Assembly (NCBI GenBank): GCA_910576975.1
Contig: CAJTJY010000028.1
Span: 11,687-35,297, forward strand
Length of the DNA stretch: 23,611 nt
Direction of reading: 5' to 3'
Source: an uncultured Lachnospiraceae bacterium
GTDB taxonomy: Bacteria > Bacillota > Clostridia > Lachnospirales > Lachnospiraceae
Position 1 is the first letter of the stretch. Each line of letters opens with the position of its first letter. Both the position numbers and the translations under genes were made by a program. Positions 22,198-23,611 of this stretch are shown piece after piece. Below the pieces are notes generated by a model that was not told the origin of the DNA, made no database searches, and was given only the letters and a program-made list of their open reading frames with translations.

Positions 22198-23029
22198 CAT
22201 ACAAAAAACTAAAATGATACTGGAAAACGCTGACGCTGTTGTGATCGGCGCAGGTGCAGGACTGTCTACCTCTGCGGGATTTACCTATTCCGGGAAACGC
22301 TTTGAAGATAACTTCCCGGATTATATTAAAAAATATGGTTTTAAGGATATGTATTCAGCAGGCTTTTACCCATATGATACGTTGGAAGAATATTGGTCGT
22401 ATTGGAGCCGATACATTTTTATCAACCGCTATCAAAATGCACCTAAAAATGTTTACGATAATTTATACAATTTGGTAAAGGACAAAGATTATTTTGTACT
22501 GACAACTAATGTAGACCATTGCTTTCAAAAGGCGGGCTTTGACAAACACAGGCTGTTTTATACACAGAGCGATTATGGATTATGGCAATGCTCAAAGCCC
22601 TGTCACGATAAGACCTATGACAATGAAGCCATTGTTAAAAAAATGGTTGAAGAACAGGAAAATATGTGTATTCCGTCCGGGTTAATCCCGCATTGCCCTG
22701 TCTGCGGCGCGCCTATGTCAATGAATTTACGGGCAGACCATACTTTTGTTGAAGATAGCGGCTGGCACACAGCAGCAGAAAGGTATCAAGACTTTATACA
22801 TCGCCATAAGGGATTGAAAATTTTATATTTTGAATTAGGCGTTGGCGGCAATACGCCGGGAATTATTAAATATCCGTTTTGGCAGATGACATATAACAAT
22901 CCCAATGCTGCTTATGTATGTATCAATTTATCAGAAGCCTATATCCCGACAGAAATCAGAAAGCAATCTGTTTGTATCGGTAACGATATAGGAGATGTTT
23001 TGAAGCAACTTGCAATAAACACATTCTAA
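22148..23029 (+). CDS. SirTM-type sirtuin (protein ADP-ribosyltransferase)
   Basis: A 293-aa class M sirtuin. The NAD-binding loop is VIGAGAGLSTSAGFTYSG, and TTNVDHCFQKAGFD corresponds to the conserved sirtuin N-x-D motif. The stretch FYTQSDYGLWQC has Gln where deacylating sirtuins carry the catalytic His, as described for SirTM enzymes that ADP-ribosylate rather than deacylate. Zinc Cys pairs are CSKPC and CPVCG. Late motifs are FELGVGGNTPGIIKYPFW and YVCINLSEAYIP. I chose ATG 22148 because GGAGG lies 9 nt upstream; a longer frame from 22127 would leave that site inside the gene. It overlaps the macrodomain gene. In known operons the target is a lipoylated GcvH-like protein. No gcvH-L or lplA gene is visible here, so the target is unknown. 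Confidence 0.93.
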   Translation: MCSRTATIKSTSSCWDNIQKTKMILENADAVVIGAGAGLSTSAGFTYSGKRFEDNFPDYIKKYGFKDMYSAGFYPYDTLEEYWSYWSRYIFINRYQNAPKNVYDNLYNLVKDKDYFVLTTNVDHCFQKAGFDKHRLFYTQSDYGLWQCSKPCHDKTYDNEAIVKKMVEEQENMCIPSGLIPHCPVCGAPMSMNLRADHTFVEDSGWHTAAERYQDFIHRHKGLKILYFELGVGGNTPGIIKYPFWQMTYNNPNAAYVCINLSEAYIPTEIRKQSVCIGNDIGDVLKQLAINTF

Positions 23030-23065
23030 GATAAAATACTAAAAGGGGGTGGTATCATAGGAAAA

Positions 23066-23470
23066 ATGGTACTGCTGACACTCAATGAACATGAGGAAAC
23101 GGTTATTGACAAAATCATAGCGGCAATATCTGATTATATACAACTTGAACCTATGGAAATTACACCCGCTTCCGTGTTATCCTTTCCGGGACTGGAAATA
23201 ATACAGAGCAGGCGGCAGGTACTTCAAGGCGGGGAAGAAATCAACCTTACCCGCCTTGAATACAGTACCCTTGTATTCCTTGCTTCCAATCCCGGCATTG
23301 TCCTAACACAGACACAGATTTTTGAAGCTGTCTGGAACATGGATAGCGACAGCTGCCATTCAAGCGCTGTCAACGTAATTTACAACCTGCGGAAAAAGAT
23401 AGAGCCGGACAGCAAGAACCCGACCTACATAAAAACCGTGTTAGGTGTCGGCTATAAATTTGACGGATAA
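23066..23470 (+). CDS. Winged-helix DNA-binding protein, OmpR/PhoB-type without receiver
   Basis: A 134-aa protein whose C-terminal half is an OmpR-type winged helix: INLTRLEYSTLVFLASNPGI, TQTQIFEAVWNMDSDSCHSS, VNVIYNLRKKIEPD and IKTVLGVGYKF. The N-terminal ~45 residues are not a receiver domain; no phosphoacceptor Asp region is seen. The ribosome binding site GGGGGTGG (23045-23052) is 13 nt from ATG 23066 but only 4 nt from an in-frame ATA at 23057 followed by GGA AAA. The original start may have been that codon, now ATA. It lies 36 nt after the sirtuin gene and may be an operon regulator or a mobile-element regulator. Confidence 0.85.
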   Translation: MVLLTLNEHEETVIDKIIAAISDYIQLEPMEITPASVLSFPGLEIIQSRRQVLQGGEEINLTRLEYSTLVFLASNPGIVLTQTQIFEAVWNMDSDSCHSSAVNVIYNLRKKIEPDSKNPTYIKTVLGVGYKFDG

Positions 23471-23518
23471 ACGCCGGGGAATGATAATGTAGACATTGTC
23501 ATTCCCTGGTGCCTTTTT
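23470..23518 (+). terminator. Terminator after the SirTM region
   Basis: ACGCCGGGGAATGATAATG pairs with CATTGTCATTCCCTGGTG with few mismatches and is followed by TTTTT (23514-23518). The 5' arm shares AACGCCGGGGAATG with the terminator at 19694. Confidence 0.85.
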
Positions 23519-23611
23519 CTCCTTGTGAACGCTTAGAAGCCCCTATTTGGGCATTTCCTTATTGCACTACAAAACGCCCCGGGAATGCCCTTAAAACACT
23601 ACCTGCTCACG
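23519..23611. other. Window end, no gene seen
   Basis: Ninety-three bases contain a short GCCCCTATTTGGGC hairpin near 23537 and GCCCCGGGAATGCCC near 23576, echoing the GGGAATG motif of the two terminators. No coding region is supported. Confidence 0.4.

Overview
The window looks like chromosomal accessory DNA from a spore-forming Clostridia species, probably a gut Lachnospiraceae-type organism. The evidence is a CotJC-type manganese catalase remnant, NHLM/NHLP-type RiPP export genes, a SirTM/macrodomain operon, AbiE modules, a fragment of a mobile-element replication initiator, and strong AGGAGG-type ribosome binding sites. The genus assignment is inference. No tRNA, rRNA or CRISPR array was seen.

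Left part (1-8.1 kb): a complete-looking RiPP (modified peptide) locus on the minus strand. In transcription order it holds a short HlyD-like secretion protein, a C39-peptidase ABC exporter, a second NHLM-type ABC protein, a Nif11/NHLP-type precursor with a Cys-rich core resembling a zinc ribbon, a radical SAM/SPASM enzyme, a tiny protein that looks like a RiPP leader without a core, and an ECF sigma factor. The last three genes overlap by 4 and 8 nt, so the modifying enzyme, the leader-like peptide and the sigma factor appear translationally coupled.

Middle (8.1-11.8 kb): a minus-strand gene remnant, a 181-bp cloverleaf-like inverted-repeat element related to a second element near position 200, then a methyl-accepting chemotaxis protein with a structured leader and an EamA-family transporter.

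Decay zone (11.8-14.6 kb): consecutive broken genes on the minus strand. They are a helix-turn-helix/flavodoxin chimera, a PNPOx-fold remnant run into a MarR remnant, and a decayed AbiEi/AbiEii pair with internal deletions and frameshifts. A short unidentified ORF remnant follows.

Defence-like island (14.5-18.1 kb): an intact AbiEi/AbiEii pair followed, apparently in the same transcription unit, by three AT-rich genes. These are a small protein resembling EACC1 adaptors, a 393-aa protein with an HExxH metallopeptidase motif, and a 171-aa protein of unknown function. This module is the best candidate for an undescribed system.

Right part (18.2-23.6 kb): mobile-element scrap (CotJC fragment, frameshifted RepA-like initiator, a large hairpin) and an HxlR regulator whose two expected Trp codons are both TGA. 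The HxlR gene is divergent from an NAD(P)-binding protein with an apparent internal deletion. Next is an operon of PNPOx-ferredoxin fusion, zinc-type macrodomain and SirTM sirtuin, pointing to reversible protein ADP-ribosylation. A receiver-less winged-helix regulator and a terminator end the region.
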